DNA from: Sphingobacteriales bacterium
GTDB lineage: Bacteria > Bacteroidota > Bacteroidia > Chitinophagales > UBA2359
Assembly (NCBI GenBank): GCA_016711295.1
Contig: JADJTE010000009.1
Coordinates: forward strand, 136,165-200,164
Direction of reading: 5' to 3'
DNA length: 64,000 bases
Within the stretch, counting starts at the first letter, position 1. Each line of letters begins with the position of its first letter. Both the position numbers and the translations under genes were made by a program. The notes beneath the pieces were generated by a model. The model did not search any database. It was not told where the DNA came from and saw nothing but the letters and a program-made list of their open reading frames with translations. Of this stretch, positions 8,735 through 18,910 are shown one piece after another.

Positions 8735-10187
8735 ATGGAATTTCAGCATACCCTCCAACATTCTCTAACCCTCAGCGGCTATGGCATACACAGCGGGCAA
8801 GCCGTTAGTATCACCCTGCACCCCGCGCCGCCCCAACACGGCTATCGGTTCAAACGCAGCGACCTACCCGACCTGCCCGTTTTTAAAGCCGATGCCGATT
8901 ATGTCACCAATACCCAACGCAATACCTCGTTGAGCTATCAAGGCAATAGCGTACAAACGATAGAGCATGTATTAGCTGCCTTAGCGGGTTTAGGCGTAGA
9001 TAATGTACTGATTGAACTTGACGCGCCCGAAGCCCCTATCTTGGACGGTAGCGCAGCCCCTTTTGTAGCGGCGATACTCGAAGTAGGTATCGAAACCCAA
9101 AACGCACCGCGTGATTATTTCCAATTTACCGAGCATTTCTACTTCAAACACGAAGCAACTAACGCTGAATATATCGTAACGCCCGCCGACGACTACTGCC
9201 TGACGGCAATGCTCGATTATCCGAATACACCCATCGGAAAACAATATGCCACCTATAACGCAGCCGATAATAATTTTGCCGATGCCATAGCTCCTGCCCG
9301 CACATTTTGCTTGTGGCAAGAAATAGAAACATTACTACAACACCAACTTATCAAAGGCGGCGATTGGACAAATGCCCTCGTCATAGCGCAGCCCGATACC
9401 CCTCAAACCGACCTCGACCGATTAGCCGCCGCCATAGGCAAGCCATCGGGCAGCATTAGCCCACAAGGCTATCTATTGCCCAACCAACCGCGCTACGACA
9501 ACGAACCTGCCCGCCACAAATTATTAGACCTTATGGGTGATACCGCTCTCGTAGGTACTGCCCTCAAAGCCCGCATATTTGCCAACCGACCCGGACATAC
9601 TGCCAATGCCGCTTTTGCGCGGGCACTCAAAGCCTATATCAAAAACAACGCCCCTACAAGCCATACCCAAATACGACCCCAATCTGCCGACTGTCTATGA
9701 TGTGCGCCGCATCATGCAGTCGCTACCCCACCGATACCCATTCCTATTGGTCGATAAAATAGTATCGCTCACCGACAAACAGGTAGTAGGCATCAAAAAT
9801 GTGACGATGAACGAAGAATTTTTTCAAGGTCACTTCCCCGGTCACCCCATTATGCCGGGCGTGATGATAGTAGAGGCGATGGCGCAAATAGGCGGCGTGA
9901 TGATGTTTCATAGCATCGAAAACCCCGAACAGTACGTCACTTACTTTTTGCGCATCGAACAAGCCAAATTTCGCTATCCCGTCATTCCAGGCGATACGCT
10001 TGTGCTACAACTAAGCATAGTAAGCCCGTTGCGGCGTGGTATTTGCGAGCTGGCAGGTTTGGCTTATGTAGGTAGCCGATTGGTCGCCGAAGCTAATTTT
10101 GCAGCTCAAATTGTAAAAAATAAATCTATTAAACGATATGTATTTATTTATTTGCATAAAACTGCAACCATATTTTTAACCTGCTGA
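8735..10187 (+). CDS. lpxC-fabZ: LpxC-FabZ fusion: UDP-3-O-acyl-GlcNAc deacetylase / 3-hydroxyacyl-ACP dehydratase (one frameshift)
   Basis: Bifunctional enzyme typical of Bacteroidota. LpxC performs the committed, zinc-dependent deacetylation of lipid A synthesis and FabZ dehydrates 3-hydroxyacyl-ACP in fatty acid synthesis. LpxC zinc ligands are visible as TIEHVL (His78), ARHKLLD (His261, Asp265) and the catalytic RPGHTAN (His288). FabZ begins near YDVRRIMQSLPHRYPFLLVD with the active-site block GHFPGHPIMPGVMIVEAMAQ. The two halves are in different frames; deleting one C from the CCCC run near 9652 joins them as NAPLQAIPKYDPN, so the fusion is original and the break probably an error. The last ~17 residues may be spurious: one more A near 10120 would end the protein at IVKK. 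lpxA follows with its own promoter. Confidence 0.88.
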
Positions 10188-10250
10188 TTGCCAATCAATT
10201 AGAATGCAATCATGCCATCGCACTGTGCCAACAATACGATATAATAATTG

Positions 10251-10258
10251 TAGTTTTG
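10251..10258 (+). promoter_or_regulatory. -7 promoter element TAGTTTTG upstream of lpxA
   Basis: Exact TAnnTTTG match, 35 bases before the inferred TTG start of lpxA. Confidence 0.5.
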
Positions 10259-10292
10259 TGCCTGCTTTCTACCCTACTCTAATACCAGCACC

Positions 10293-11138
10293 TTGCCCAC
10301 TATCTCCCCATTAGCCCACGTACACCCCGAAGCCCAACTCGGCAAAGGCGTTACGGTAAGCCCGTTTTGCTATATTGATAGAAATACGGTCATAGGCGAC
10401 CATACTTGGATTGCGCCCAACGTGACTATTTTTGAAGGCGCACGCATTGGACAGCATTGCCGCATTTTTCCGGGTGCGGTGATAGCCGCCATACCCCAAG
10501 ACCTCAAATTTAGTGGTGAAATCACTACGGTCGAAATAGGCGATTATACAACTATTCGCGAGTGTGCTACCATACACCGCGCTACCGAATATGCCTGGCG
10601 CACGATAGTGGGCAGCCATTGCTTACTGATGGCTTATTCGCATATAGCCCACGATTGCCAAGTAGGCAACCACGTCATCTTGGCTAATGCAGCTACCTTA
10701 GCGGGGCATGTTGTTATAGAAGACTATGCCATACTCGAAGGTTTGGTCGCAGTACAACAATTTGTCCGAATCGGAGCGCATAGCTTTGTAGCGGGCGGGT
10801 CTTTGGTACGCAAAAATGTGCCACCCTATATAAAAGTCGCCCGCGAACCATTAGCCTATATTGGAGTCAATACCATCGGTTTAGCGCGGCGCGGATACAA
10901 TGCCGATACGATAGCGCAGATACAAGACATTTATCGGCAGTTATTTATACTGCACCGCTCGCAAAGCAAAGCACTATCTGCCATTGCTGAATTGCCCGAC
11001 AGCCTCGAAAAACAAGCCATATTGACATTTATTGCCCAATCGCCCAAAGGCATTGTGCGCGGCATAAGCAGTCAACCCGACCAAGAAAACGGCACCGCTA
11101 ACCCAGCCCCGTCTGATTGGGCGATACAGCACCTATAA
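10293..11138 (+). CDS. lpxA: Acyl-ACP--UDP-N-acetylglucosamine O-acyltransferase
   Basis: First enzyme of lipid A synthesis, transferring a 3-hydroxyacyl chain from ACP to UDP-GlcNAc in the cytoplasm. The 281-residue protein is made of left-handed beta-helix hexapeptide repeats ([LIV]G-type turns such as VTVSPFCYIDRNTVIGDHTWI). It carries LLMAYSHIAHDCQVGNHVILAN with the catalytic His of the AHDC motif, and the C-terminal helical domain IGVNTIGLARRGYN. The start is TTG 10293, the only in-frame initiation-type codon giving the family N-terminus (PTISPLAHVHPEAQLG); this is less certain than the family. The C-terminal tail is about 20 residues longer than usual. The frame is intact and the gene follows lpxC-fabZ, as is common in this phylum. 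Confidence 0.9.
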   Translation: MPTISPLAHVHPEAQLGKGVTVSPFCYIDRNTVIGDHTWIAPNVTIFEGARIGQHCRIFPGAVIAAIPQDLKFSGEITTVEIGDYTTIRECATIHRATEYAWRTIVGSHCLLMAYSHIAHDCQVGNHVILANAATLAGHVVIEDYAILEGLVAVQQFVRIGAHSFVAGGSLVRKNVPPYIKVAREPLAYIGVNTIGLARRGYNADTIAQIQDIYRQLFILHRSQSKALSAIAELPDSLEKQAILTFIAQSPKGIVRGISSQPDQENGTANPAPSDWAIQHL

Positions 11139-11165
11139 CCCAAGGCTGAACACCGATAAGCATTC

Positions 11166-11277
11166 GTAACTATTTAGGGTATAGGGTTTTGGGTATGGGG
11201 TAATGAGCAATACTTATCTAATAATGCCTAACATCGCTGCATATTCGATTAGTTCCCCTACAAGGCTAAATAGTTAC
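11166..11277 (+). mobile_element. MITE copy A (112 bp, terminal inverted repeats)
   Basis: Begins GTAACTATTTAG and ends CTAAATAGTTAC, a perfect 12-bp terminal inverted repeat. The interior (TATAGGGTTTTGGGTATGGG ... TCGCTGCATATTCGATTAG) is shared with four other copies at 13909, 33849, 36433 (inverted) and 43473. It is too short to encode a transposase. No target duplication is evident at this copy. Confidence 0.85.
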
Positions 11278-11355
11278 CGAAATTTAAAACACAGACCACT
11301 TGGGCTATATCTGCCCCATATCAATCTTGTTACAAGATAGCATTTCCTTTGCTGT

Positions 11356-12795
11356 TCAAACAATTTTGAATTGGCGCAGTAACCATTCTTTTTCGGGCAA
11401 CTGCTGGGCACTCTGCCGATTGATGTCGGTATATAATTGGCTACTGCTGTTGCGTTTTTGGGGCGGTAGCTGGCAGATGCGCATTAACAGATTGATAAAA
11501 TTGCGGTTGGCTTGCAGGTGGTAGGCAGCTATTTGTTTTTTCTGGTCGGACAAAAATTTGCGAAAACTGTTTATCAAGTCGTATAAAGCCGATTGGTAAT
11601 CCAATTCGTAAAATATTTTGAGGTACATACGCCGCGCGTCGAGTTTAAAAAACAAATCGATGCCATAATCGGCACGCGACAAGGCGGTAAGTGCGGCTTC
11701 ATATTGTCCTTGTTTGAATAATAAATGTACGTCAATGTATTGGTGTACGGCATCGCGGTATTGGGCTACGATATCGTGTTGTCGGCGGGCAAGGAAGTCT
11801 TTTATCCAATCGTATTGCTCCAATCGCAGGGCTACCACGACTATATTCTTGAACAAACTGGGCGGGAATGATTTGATGAGGTTTTGCCTCAATTGCGTGT
11901 CGTATAGCTCGAATAATTGGGCATAAAATGCTTGGTCGGTGGCGGTTACCTTTTTGGCGTTATTTTCTAAGAGCGTACATACAATGCGTATATCGTCGGG
12001 GTGCAATGAGGTTTGCAGCGCGTCTAAATGCGATTTGATGCGCTCAAAGGGCGTTTTTTTGTCGGTTTGTGTCAGCAGCATTAGGCAATCGTACCAAATA
12101 GCCAAGGACGGAATGGCGAGGTATTGCGGATGTTGTGCCACAGAGTGCAAGAGGTCGTCGATAGATCATAATTGGGTGTCGAGGTTGGCAATACCGCCCT
12201 GATTAACGAGCAAACAAGCCAAGTACAATTGGTTGACGAGGTAATATATTTCGGATTTTTGGAGCGCGTCGCCCAAGCCTATGTCGCTTTTATCGCGGGT
12301 GGCACTTAGGTATGCAGCCCGCAAGGTAGATAGCTCAAAATCGGCATGAAAATAGGCGGCATCGCGCAGGGGCAAGGTTTGGCGCAGTTGTTCTGCTTTG
12401 GCAATAGCAGCAGCGGCATATCGGGGCAGGCGCTGGCTATAAAAATCGATGAGGCGCAATTGCTCTTTGAAGTTCGCATTGGCTTGGGTAGGGTCGGTAT
12501 GGTGTTCGTCCAAACCGTTATGCGCAATAAAGGTTTTGAATAAATCAAATAGTTTGTTGAGCAGTTTGGTAATAGCATCGGGGTCGTATGGAAGTTGCCC
12601 AAATACGACAGCAAAGGCGCGTTGGTCGGTTAGTTTAGGGTGGTCGAACAAGGGAGCGTAGCGTTGTACAAATTCCCATAGCCGCACGAGGTTTTGGTTT
12701 TTGTTGAAATATGCCGATGTAATAAATACGCCGAAGCGTTTTTGTTCGGCAATGCTGAGACTTCGGGCAATGAGAATAAATTTTTTGTCGTGCAT
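11356..12795 (-). CDS. Hypothetical helical-repeat protein with an in-frame TGA
   Basis: About 480 residues, function not recognised. It starts at ATG 12795 (MHDKKFILIARSLSIAEQKRF), 29 bases downstream of a TATCTTTG element, and runs to TGA at 11356. A TGA at 12166-12168 interrupts the same reading frame between LDTQL and SIDDLLHSVAQHP; no frame change is needed, so this is a nonsense change or a base error rather than an indel. Composition is strongly alpha-helical with Leu/Ala/Tyr-rich repeats (YLVNQLYLACLL, YRDAVHQYIDVHLLFKQGQYEAAL), suggesting a TPR-like solenoid. No signal peptide. Divergently transcribed from the small gene at 12951. Confidence 0.55.
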
Positions 12796-12823
12796 AATAC
12801 AAATCCGTTGTATGCGGCAGGGG

Positions 12824-12831
12824 CAAAGATA
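12824..12831 (-). promoter_or_regulatory. -7 promoter element TATCTTTG (minus strand)
   Basis: Plus strand CAAAGATA; drives the hypothetical gene starting at 12795. Confidence 0.55.
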
Positions 12832-12913
12832 CGGATTAGGTAGATAAAATGTTCGTAGCAAGCTCGCACAAGGAATATTTTGCCCGATACGGTGCATAAA
12901 GTGCAAAAAAACG

Positions 12914-12921
12914 TACCTTTG
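12914..12921 (+). promoter_or_regulatory. -7 promoter element TACCTTTG
   Basis: Exact TAnnTTTG match 30 bases upstream of ATG 12951; forms a divergent promoter pair with 12824-12831. Confidence 0.6.
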
Positions 12922-12950
12922 GGCTACTTAAAACCCACTTCTAATCCATA

Positions 12951-13316
12951 ATGAAAAAAAATGCCCGCGTCATACTCGAAAAAGAGCGCATCAAGCTCAA
13001 AATTAAACAACAAGAGTATGAAATCAAAAAGAGTTTTCTCGACTTAAAACACCGCTACCACCCCCTCAATGTAGCAGTACGCGCCGCAAGCGACTACCTG
13101 ACTACCCATCGCGATACCTCTGCCACCGACCAAATTGACTACACGGATACTCCCGCTCCTGCTGCCAAAGGCATAGGGCAATTGTTGGCACAGATAGTAG
13201 GATTAGTACAAAACTATTTCCAATATGCCGACCAATTGCAAAATCCGCCCGATAGCCAAGCCGCTCCGCCCAAAAGCCCGCCCGAACAATACATCATCGG
13301 CAAAGACGATAAATAA
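12951..13316 (+). CDS. Small hypothetical protein with charged N-terminal helix
   Basis: A 121-residue protein I do not recognise. Residues 1-35 form a Lys/Glu-rich helix likely to be a coiled coil (VILEKERIKLKIKQQEYEIK). A central amphipathic stretch, GIGQLLAQIVGLVQNYF, could associate with membrane. The tail is Pro-rich (SQAAPPKSPPEQ). It has its own promoter. The overall shape, a coiled coil followed by one hydrophobic stretch, is like small membrane-associated proteins near holins or YtxH-like proteins, but no motif proves this. Confidence 0.55.
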   Translation: MKKNARVILEKERIKLKIKQQEYEIKKSFLDLKHRYHPLNVAVRAASDYLTTHRDTSATDQIDYTDTPAPAAKGIGQLLAQIVGLVQNYFQYADQLQNPPDSQAAPPKSPPEQYIIGKDDK

Positions 13317-13480
13317 ATTGAAGTAGATGACCTTTGTAAGGATAGGCAAGGCAATATTGGTTCAATTATTGCCGTTCTACGCATTGGGATTTTGCGTTGT
13401 AGCCACCTGTTAGCAAGTAGGTTTATCCAGCCAAGCCCGAAATATCCATTACTCACCTTATTTTAACCATCAGCAATTCA

Positions 13481-13905
13481 TGAAATCGCTATTTTTGGTA
13501 CTTTTGAGTACCCTATTTTGGTCGGGTGCGCCCGCAACAAGCAGTGTCACGGTGCGCATTAGCAATCTAAAAGCGGTGCAAGGCAAAATACAGTAGGACT
13601 GATACAACAAAGCCGATGTTTTTCCGAAAGTGGGCAAAGAATATCGCAAAATATTGGTGCCTGTCGAGTCGCTCAACGTCACTTATACCATTGACGACCT
13701 GCCTGTGGGCGATTATGCCTTGGCAATCTACCACGACCTAAACGCAGATGGCACATGTAACCTCAACTTTCTGGGTATCCCAAAAGAACCTTATGGTTTT
13801 TCTAACAATGTGCGCCCCATACTCAAAGCACCTTCTTTTCGCGATACCAAATTTACTACCTCCGCTTCGACAGCCCGACAAATTGACATCCGTTTGCTGC
13901 AATAA
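13481..13905 (+). CDS. DUF2141 family secreted protein (two compensating indels)
   Basis: Exported beta-sandwich protein of about 141 residues with a signal peptide (MKSLFLVLLSTLFWSGAPA). The DUF2141 pattern is plain: VTVRISNLKAVQGKIQ, DLPVGDYALAIYHDLNADG, NFLGIPKEPYGFSNN. An apparent TAG TGA block at about 13593-13602 disappears if one G is added after CAG and one A removed ten bases later, restoring VGLYNKADVFPKVGKEY. Function of the family is unknown. The stop codon TAA lies inside the 8-bp target duplication of MITE copy B, so the element inserted at the very end of this gene. Confidence 0.7.
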
Positions 13906-14029
13906 ATCGCAACTATTTAAGGTATAGGGTTTTGGGTATGGGGTAATGAGCAATACTTATCTAAGTATGCCTGACATCGCTGCATATTCGATTAGTTCCT
14001 CCTACAAGGCTAAATAGTTACAATAAATC
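13901..14029 (+). mobile_element. MITE copy B with 8-bp target site duplication
   Basis: Element 13909-14021 (113 bp; GCAACTATTTA ... TAAATAGTTAC) is flanked on both sides by AATAAATC (13901-13908 and 14022-14029), a perfect 8-bp duplication. The left duplication contains the stop codon of the DUF2141 gene. Confidence 0.92.
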
Positions 14030-14056
14030 AATCAATCGTTCTTTTTATCCCGTACC

Positions 14057-14464
14057 ATGCACCCACTTCCGCCCAACTCGTTATGCTCCGCTTTTGTCAT
14101 AGGGCTATTGTTGCTGTGCCTATCTGCCTGCCGCTCTAATACCGCCCCTACACCGCCCGCCGACAGTACTAATACGACCGTCACCGCCCTTGATGCCCGT
14201 TATCGACCTTTTTGGTTCGATAACGGTCCTGATTATCCGAGCGAAGGGCTGTACCGAATAGTCGATGCCGAGCAGCATATAGGTTATGCCGATACCGAAA
14301 CCCACCGAGTCGTCATCGAGCCGCGTTATAGTTGTGCTTATCCGTTCGAGGGCGGCAAAGCAAAAGTATCTTTGCAATGCCAACACAAAAAAGACGGCGA
14401 ACATATTCTTTGGCACAGCGATAATTGGCATTATATAGACCCGAAGGGCAATACCCTACCCTAA
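14057..14464 (+). CDS. WG-repeat lipoprotein
   Basis: A 135-residue predicted lipoprotein. The hydrophobic leader ends in the lipobox LSAC at residue 25, after which the mature chain would be lipidated. A single WG/KWG-like repeat is visible (IGYADTETHRVVIEPRYSCAYPFEGGKAKVS), followed by WHYIDPKGNTLP. WG repeats are structural and give no specific function. ATG 14057 lies 36 bases after MITE copy B, so the element may supply its immediate upstream region. The TetR gene begins 14 bases after its stop, suggesting co-transcription. Confidence 0.75.
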   Translation: MHPLPPNSLCSAFVIGLLLLCLSACRSNTAPTPPADSTNTTVTALDARYRPFWFDNGPDYPSEGLYRIVDAEQHIGYADTETHRVVIEPRYSCAYPFEGGKAKVSLQCQHKKDGEHILWHSDNWHYIDPKGNTLP

Positions 14465-14477
14465 TTTCTGCTCGATT

Positions 14478-15035
14478 ATGAAAAACGATTTGGAACAAAC
14501 TTGGATAGCCATTGGCTATGAATTATTTGCGCACGAAGGACTCGCAGGGCTTAATATAGAACGCATGTCGCGGATAGCCTATAAAAGCAAATCATCGTTT
14601 TATCATCTGTTTGCCGATATAGAGTTGTTCCAAGAAAAATTGTTGCGCTACCACCAGCAGCGCGGTATTGATATAGCCCAAGCCATTAGTTTGTGCCCCA
14701 ATATCAATCCTGCTATGATAGACTTGTTGTTGTCGGTCAAAACTGATATTTTATTTCATCGGCAATTGCGCATATACCGCAATAACTCCCAATATCGGCA
14801 GTGTTTTAAAGCCGCCCATGCTCCCGTCGAAGCAGCAATTATGCCTTTTTGGGCAGCCGTAATGGGTTTGCCCCATAATACTTATGTTGCTCGGCTCATA
14901 CTCAACCTCAGCATTGATAATTTTTATCTGCGCGTAACGAACGAAACACTGAATCGCGAATGGCTACTCAGCGTTTTGCATGAATGGCAGCATTTTGTCC
15001 GTCAGCTCAAAAATGATATAAGAATAGAAGCATAA
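14478..15035 (+). CDS. TetR/AcrR family transcriptional regulator
   Basis: DNA-binding regulator of 185 residues. The N-terminal helix-turn-helix is of TetR type: IAIGYELFAHEGLAGLNIERM then AYKSKSSFYHLFADIELF, matching the F-x-x-x-G and SxxxFYxxF pattern. The C-terminal ~120 residues form the ligand-binding helical domain. It is followed by an acyltransferase gene 31 bases downstream, so control of membrane lipid genes is possible but only inferred. The frame is intact. Confidence 0.85.
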   Translation: MKNDLEQTWIAIGYELFAHEGLAGLNIERMSRIAYKSKSSFYHLFADIELFQEKLLRYHQQRGIDIAQAISLCPNINPAMIDLLLSVKTDILFHRQLRIYRNNSQYRQCFKAAHAPVEAAIMPFWAAVMGLPHNTYVARLILNLSIDNFYLRVTNETLNREWLLSVLHEWQHFVRQLKNDIRIEA

Positions 15036-15066
15036 TTTGCTCCTCCGAACCCAACGACTTAGCACT

Positions 15067-16247
15067 ATGCCTAAAAACCTAAAACATCACCTCCAAACAG
15101 GCTCGACCAAGGGGCTGACCGACGAAGAAATAGCGCAGTTAGTGGCGCAAAATCATCATGTCTATACCGATTATTTCGATATGGATTATGTGATGAGCCT
15201 CGAAAATAATTTGTTTGACTTAGTAAACGACCATTATTTCAGGGCGCGTTGGATAGGTTTCGAGCAAGTTCCTACACGCAACAATCCGACCGACCATTGA
15301 TATATATATCTAATCATTCAGGTATGGCTTTTCGGGACGCTATGGTGTTTGGTGCCGGTTTTTTGAAACACAATCAATTTGATATAGGTCCGTCGGTGCG
15401 CGGTTTGTCGCACCCGATGTTGTCCGAGACAACCTTGATGAATCCCTTTTTGATACCCAATTTTTGGAAGCGCGTAGGCGGCATAGATGCTACTTCGCTC
15501 AACTTTGAGACGGTGATGCACTTCAACGAGAGCAATGTACTCGTGTATCCCGAAGGCGTTCCGGGCATTGGCAAGGGTTTTAACAACAAGTACCAACTTC
15601 AACGCTTCGCTACTTCGTTTGTGCGCATGAGCCTCAAATATCAGACCGATGTGATACCCGTCCTAACGGTCAATGGCGAGTACATCAACCCATATAGCTA
15701 TAAATCGGAATGGATTAACAGAATAATGCGCAAATTGGGCGTTCCGTTTTTGCCACTAAGCCCCATTACGCCATTTGTGGTATTGTTTCCTTGGCTATTT
15801 TATTTCGCTTTTCCTGCACAATTGACCTATGTCATGGGCAAACGAATTAGCCCCTACAAAATGACCGACAAATGCTACGAAGACCTAAAACCCGCCGACA
15901 TAGAACATATAGCCCAACAAATACGCCGCCAAGTACAAGCAGATTTGGACGAGGCAGTAGCTCAATACGGACAAAAAACCTATCGCATAGGCGAATGGTT
16001 GCGCGTCAATCTGCGCGATTTTGACAAATTGCCCTTTTTCTTTTCGCCCGGTTGGCCGCTGCTGTTTGCCGAGCATGAACGTCTATACCAACGAGCAAAA
16101 CGGGAGGGCAAAACCCTTAAAATGACATTTGGCTGGCTATCTATGCTAACAGTACTGCTCAAAAACCCCTTTGTCTGGTCATTTTTTATTCCTATCCTGG
16201 GCTGGATTCCAATTTTGATAAAAGGATATAGCCAAAAGCACCGCTAA
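15067..16247 (+). CDS. PlsC-like glycerolipid acyltransferase (one frameshift)
   Basis: Predicted membrane-associated 1-acyl-glycerol-phosphate-type acyltransferase, about 393 residues. The catalytic block is YISNHSGMAFRDAMVFG (NHxG variant of the NHxxxxD motif) and the substrate block is VYPEGVPGIGKGF. A hydrophobic hairpin follows at about residues 225-250 (ITPFVVLFPWLFYFAF) and another ends the protein. The frame breaks near 15285; one extra C joins VPTRNNP to DRPLIYISNHSG. ATG 15067 gives MPKNLKHHLQ. The gene lies between the TetR regulator and a secreted phosphodiesterase, all on the plus strand with short gaps. Confidence 0.75.
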
Positions 16248-16259
16248 ACCAAAGTATAT

Positions 16260-18910
16260 ATGGTACGCTCTATCCTTTTTAATCTGCTGCTAATAGCCTC
16301 TTTGCATTTACTGAGCCAAACGCCTAATCGCAAAGTATTGTTTATCGGCATTGATGGTTGCAGGGCAGACGCATTAATTGCCTCTAATGCCCCTACCATC
16401 AACGGTTTGTTGAGTAATGCAATATATAGTACCGATGCCCTCACCGAGTACGCAACATGGAGCGGTACGGGTTGGAGTGGTATGCTCACGGGTGTATGGC
16501 ATACCAAACACGGTGTAACGGACAATTCATTTTCGGGCAGTAACTATGGGCAATACCCCGATTTTATCTCGCGTGTAGAGAACCATAATCCCAATTTGCA
16601 TACCGTATCGGTCGTACATTGGTCGCCAATCAACACCAATATTGTGCAAACCATCGACAACGAATATACCGGAAGCAACGGATATGGCGGTGCGCAATAG
16701 AGCGGTCAATTTGCTGAATAATAGCGACCCCGATGTATTGTTCGTAGCATTTGACGATGAAGACCACGCAGGGCACTATACGGATATTCGCCCACAACCA
16801 CTTTATACCTCGATGCTATAAATACTGCCGACACCCACGTATCGGCAATTATGACCGCCTTGCATAACCGCCCCAATTATGCCAACGAAGATTGGTTGGT
16901 TATCCTAACTACCGACCACGGCGGCACACCTACTGGGCACGGCGGCGGCACACTTGAAGAACGCAATATCTTTGCTATCTACCACAACGACCATTTTACT
17001 GCCCAGCCCATCAATCGACGAACGCTGACCCAAGCCGCTACTTTCAACGAAGCGCGTTTTGGCTTGGGCAGCTACGCTACGCCCGCAAGCCAAACACCCT
17101 TCCAATGGGGCACCAACCAAGATTTTAGCATCGAATTTTGGGTGAAAGCGAATGCCGCTTTTGTTGCCGACCCCGCCTTTATCGGCAATAAAGATTGGGA
17201 TAGCGGCAATAATGCGGGTTTTGTCATTTCGGCACAGTCGGGGCAATATTGGAAAGTAAATATCGGCGATGGCACCGACCGACAAGACATACAAGGTGGT
17301 TTTATCTCGCCCAATCAATGGCATCATATAGCCGTCAGTTTCGACCGCAACGGGCTAATGACAGCCTACGAAGATGGCATACGGGTAGGTTCTGCACGAT
17401 TGCAGAATATCGGCAATATCAATTCGGGCTTGCCCCTCATCATTAACCAAGACGGTACTACCAACTACGGCTATAACTTTGCAGGCAGCCTGCGCGACAT
17501 ACGCATCTGGAACGCCGCCTTGCCTAATAGTGTATTGCTGCGTTGGGCAAACATACCACTCACTACTGCACATCCTTACTACAACCAACTATTGGCAAAT
17601 TGGAACTGCGGCGAAGGCACAGGCAATACCTTGCAAGATTCAAGCCCCAATGCCAACCATTGAGGTGGTAACTCATTGGCCTTACTTGGGCAAACAACCA
17701 AAATCATAGCTTTGTAGTATATGATTATACGCATACGCCCAGCCAACCCGACAATGCCGTAACAGCACTCAACTGGTTAGATATACCTATACAATCTGCT
17801 TGGAACTTAGACGGACGCTCGTGGGTCGAAGACCAACCTATCTACCAGCTCAACGACGAATTTGATCAATCTGCTACCCTAAGCCATTGGCAAAACACTA
17901 ATATCGTAGAGGGCTGGAATGCAGAGCAATTAGAAACGTATAATATCAATACTAATGCCGCCGACAAATTGTATATGATGCCCTATACTTGTGGCTGGTA
18001 CAATGAATGGCGCGGTCCTTTACTGTTCAAATCGGTCAGCGGCGATTTTGTATTTACGACCGAAGTAAGCACCAGCAACCGTGCGGGCAATGGGCTACCT
18101 CAGTCTGATTATTCCTTAGCGGGTTTAATGATACGTACACCCCTCAACTACCCCAACGGCGCATACGGGGCAGGCGGCTGGACGAGTGGGCAGCAAGACT
18201 ACGTATTTCTATCTATCGGCTATGGCGACGACCTCGCTCCTTGTACGCCCGCCACCAATGGACCTCATTTCGAGGTAAAAAGTACTGATAATAGCAACTC
18301 TACTTTATGCGTGAGCCCCATCGCCTCAACTACGGCGCAAATACGCTTGGCACGTATCGGGTCGGCTATTTTTATTCTGTATCGTTTGCCCGGCGGCGAA
18401 TGGACGCTGCACCAACGCTATAACCGCCCCGACCTGCCCAATACCGTACAAGTAGGGTTTGTAACATATACCGATTGGAATAAGTGGAGTACTTATACAC
18501 CCTCATTTGCCAATAGCCATGTCATTGCGCCAGGACTAACCCCCGACCCGTCGAATAATCCATCACTACCATTCAATCCCGATTTAGTAGCCACTTTTGA
18601 GTATGCGCGTTTTGAGTTGCCTCGCGTACCTCCATCCTTGGCGGGGGTCGATTTAGTAAGCAGCACGACCAACGCCCAATTGCTCGATTTCTTGGGCTAT
18701 GGCTATTGTATGCCTACTACCCTTAGTAGCCCCACCCAAGTTTGTGCTAATGGCGTACAGACCTATTCGGTAGCAGCCCAAGCCAATACCGTCTATACTT
18801 GGACGGTACAAGGCGGTACGCTACTAAGCGGGCAAGGCACTAACAGCATACAAGTATTGTGGGATAATGGTACCGCAGGAACGGTCAGCGTCCTGCAAAC
18901 TGTTCCATAA
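16260..18910 (+). CDS. Secreted multidomain phosphodiesterase (alkaline phosphatase superfamily) with lectin-like and PKD-like domains (several breaks)
   Basis: About 880 residues after correction. Signal peptide (SILFNLLLIASLHLLSQ), then a type I phosphodiesterase/nucleotide pyrophosphatase-like domain with VLFIGIDGCRADAL, TWSGTGWSGMLTG, FDDEDHAGH and LTTDHGG, the usual metal and nucleophile blocks. It continues with a LamG/ConA-like domain (residues ~270-430; FSIEFWVKANA, NQWHHIAVSFD), a second jelly-roll with VSGDFVFTTEVS and AGLMIRTP as in DUF1349, and a PKD-like end (YTWTVQGGTLLSGQGT). Breaks near 16690, 16776 and 17697 are single-base indels; TGA at 17661 is in frame. No T9SS domain follows; it stops at VLQTVP. 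The last 26 bases overlap the convergent phosphatase gene. Confidence 0.7.

Noticed and set aside
8735..10187. Separate lpxC and fabZ genes
   Set aside because: The two are fused in Bacteroidota, and one base in a C-run restores a single continuous protein.
12166..12168. TGA read as selenocysteine
   Set aside because: No SECIS-like hairpin directly follows, the surrounding protein is not a known selenoprotein, and sequence errors are common in this window.
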